Below, piece after piece: positions 6,994-7,346 of a stretch of DNA of 7,346 bases. The position numbers and the translations under genes were made by a program. Source of the DNA: Ilumatobacteraceae bacterium (GTDB taxonomy: Bacteria; Actinomycetota; Acidimicrobiia; Acidimicrobiales; Ilumatobacteraceae). Under the pieces are notes generated by a model. It was given only the letters and a program-made list of their open reading frames with translations, had not been told where the DNA came from and made no database searches. Location of the stretch: contig JAODBQ010000225.1 in assembly GCA_025464045.1 (NCBI GenBank), positions 1 through 7,346 on the forward strand, read 5' to 3'. Each line of letters starts with the position of its first letter. Position 1 is the first letter of the stretch.

Positions 6994-7146
6994 CGACTCG
7001 GGCCTGCCGTTACGACTCGGACTCCGACGCTCCGACTCGGACGGCGACGCTCCGACTCGGACTCCGACCGTCCGACTCGGACCCCGACCGTCCGACGTGG
7101 ACGCCGACCTGCCGTCCCGACTCGGACTGGACTCGGGGCTGCCGTT
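6994..7146. repeat. 20-bp tandem repeat array bracketed by 17-bp direct repeats
   Basis: Five head-to-tail units of exactly 20 bp run from 7011 to 7110. Typical unit: TCCGACTCGGACTCCGACCG. Units begin at 7011, 7031, 7051, 7071 and 7091; the last is the most diverged. Each well-kept unit contains CCGACTCGG, a 9-mer palindrome around its middle base (7032, 7052, 7072). A further copy of that 9-mer sits out of phase at 7117-7125, and a partial copy at 6994-7001. The array is bracketed by GACTCGGGCCTGCCGTT (6995-7011) and GACTCGGGGCTGCCGTT (7130-7146), identical at 16 of 17 positions. A 20-bp period is not a multiple of three, which argues against a protein repeat. It may be a slippage-expanded minisatellite, a protein-binding array, or structured RNA past the end of the acyl-CoA dehydrogenase gene. 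Confidence 0.85.
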
Positions 7147-7193
7147 CGCTCTCGGGAACCCGCCGAGGATGACCTCGCCCCGGTCTGGACGTG

Positions 7194-7221
7194 CTCGGGA
7201 TCGGGCGCTGGATCCCCGGAG
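7194..7221. terminator. Hairpin in convergent spacer, possible transcription terminator
   Basis: CTC at 7194-7196 and GGGATC at 7197-7202 pair with GATCCC at 7211-7216 and GAG at 7219-7221. This gives nine base pairs with a 2-nt bulge (7217-7218) and an 8-nt loop. It lies 24 bp past the stop of the minus-strand P450-like gene, and also downstream of the plus-strand acyl-CoA dehydrogenase gene. No clear T tract follows on either strand. U-less hairpin terminators have been proposed in actinobacteria, so function is plausible but unproven. Confidence 0.4.
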
Positions 7222-7245
7222 TCAGGTTGTGACGTCGCCAGATCG

Positions 7246-7346
7246 TCAGGGCACGTGCACCGGCAGGTGGTTGACGACGCGGATGAAGTTCCCCACTGCG
7301 AACTCGGGCTCACCGACCTCGATCTTCGGGACGCGAGTCAGCAGCT
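7246..7346 (-). CDS. C-terminal end of a probable cytochrome P450 (5' part beyond window)
   Basis: On the minus strand the frame enters from the right edge and gives 32 residues before TGA (7248-7246), reading LLTRVPKIEVGEPEF then AVGNFIRVVNHLPVHVP. The pattern of an acidic strand, a GEPEF-type turn, a NFIRVV strand and a final LPV before the end is what actinobacterial cytochrome P450s show in their last beta sheet, where many end NFxxGxxxLPV. The heme-binding Cys motif would lie outside the window and cannot be checked. The gene converges on the acyl-CoA dehydrogenase gene; both would fit oxidative lipid or steroid breakdown. The call rests on a short tail, so another family is possible. 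Confidence 0.6.
   Translation of the reverse strand, partial: LLTRVPKIEVGEPEFAVGNFIRVVNHLPVHVP

Larger units (their letters stand above)
6913..7245. other. Convergent intergenic region without a credible gene
   Basis: These 333 bases lie between the stops of the acyl-CoA dehydrogenase (plus) and the P450-like gene (minus). They hold a 20-bp tandem repeat array (6994-7146), a short perfect hairpin CGAGG-ATGA-CCTCG at 7164-7177, and a larger hairpin at 7194-7221. Open frames crossing the region are made of Ser, Arg, Pro and Asp repeats that follow the DNA repeat and match no family I recognise, so I call no gene here. Confidence 0.75.

Noticed and set aside
6994..7146. Possible CRISPR array
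   Set aside because: Units are contiguous 20-mers with no unique spacers and there are no cas genes in the window.
6888..7172. 94-residue plus-strand frame over the repeat array
   Set aside because: It overlaps the acyl-CoA dehydrogenase end, has no ribosome binding site, and its composition is set by the tandem repeat.
6714..7313. 199-residue minus-strand frame covering the repeat array
   Set aside because: It overlaps the end of the acyl-CoA dehydrogenase gene and the end of the P450-like gene in another frame, and its Ser/Arg/Val repeats only echo the 20-bp DNA repeat.

Overview
This is a 7.3 kb, very GC-rich window. Its genes have strongly GC-biased third codon positions, GTG or ATG starts, and two starts that look leaderless. 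That composition fits a high-GC actinobacterium. The gene content (AfsR/SARP regulator, actinobacterial-type acyl-CoA dehydrogenase, cytochrome P450-like tail) points the same way. An Acidimicrobiia-like or mycolate-type soil or marine lineage is possible, but the sequence alone does not settle it.

Layout from left to right. (1) About 1-1948, minus strand: most of a large AfsR/SARP-type regulator (winged helix, BTAD, AAA/NB-ARC-like ATPase) that runs off the left edge. (2) About 1949-2081: a compact divergent intergenic region with an inverted repeat and a strong ribosome binding site. (3) 2082-3176, plus strand: a flavin-dependent monooxygenase of the bacterial luciferase-like (SsuD-like) family. 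(4) 3177-3315: a spacer with a 14-bp dyad and a convincing sigma70-type promoter. (5) About 3316-5556, plus strand: a multi-pass membrane protein with a C-terminal extracytoplasmic SGNH/GDSL hydrolase domain and a last C-terminal membrane helix. (6) 5698-6912, plus strand: an acyl-CoA dehydrogenase family flavoprotein, apparently from a leaderless mRNA. (7) 6913-7245: a gene-free convergent region with a 20-bp tandem repeat array bracketed by near-identical 17-bp direct repeats, then a hairpin. (8) 7246-7346, minus strand: the last 32 codons of a gene whose end resembles actinobacterial cytochrome P450s.

How the genes may work together: the regulator and the monooxygenase are divergent and share one short control region, so the regulator may control the monooxygenase (inference). 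The acyl-CoA dehydrogenase and the P450-like gene converge and are both oxidative lipid or steroid-type enzymes, so a catabolic neighbourhood is plausible but unproven. The SGNH membrane protein has its own promoter and is likely a cell-envelope enzyme unrelated to its neighbours. I see no CRISPR array, tRNA, rRNA, transposase or phage gene, and no clear evidence of a wholly new system. The items most worth checking are the repeat array, the SGNH protein architecture, and the changed active-site positions in the two flavoenzymes.
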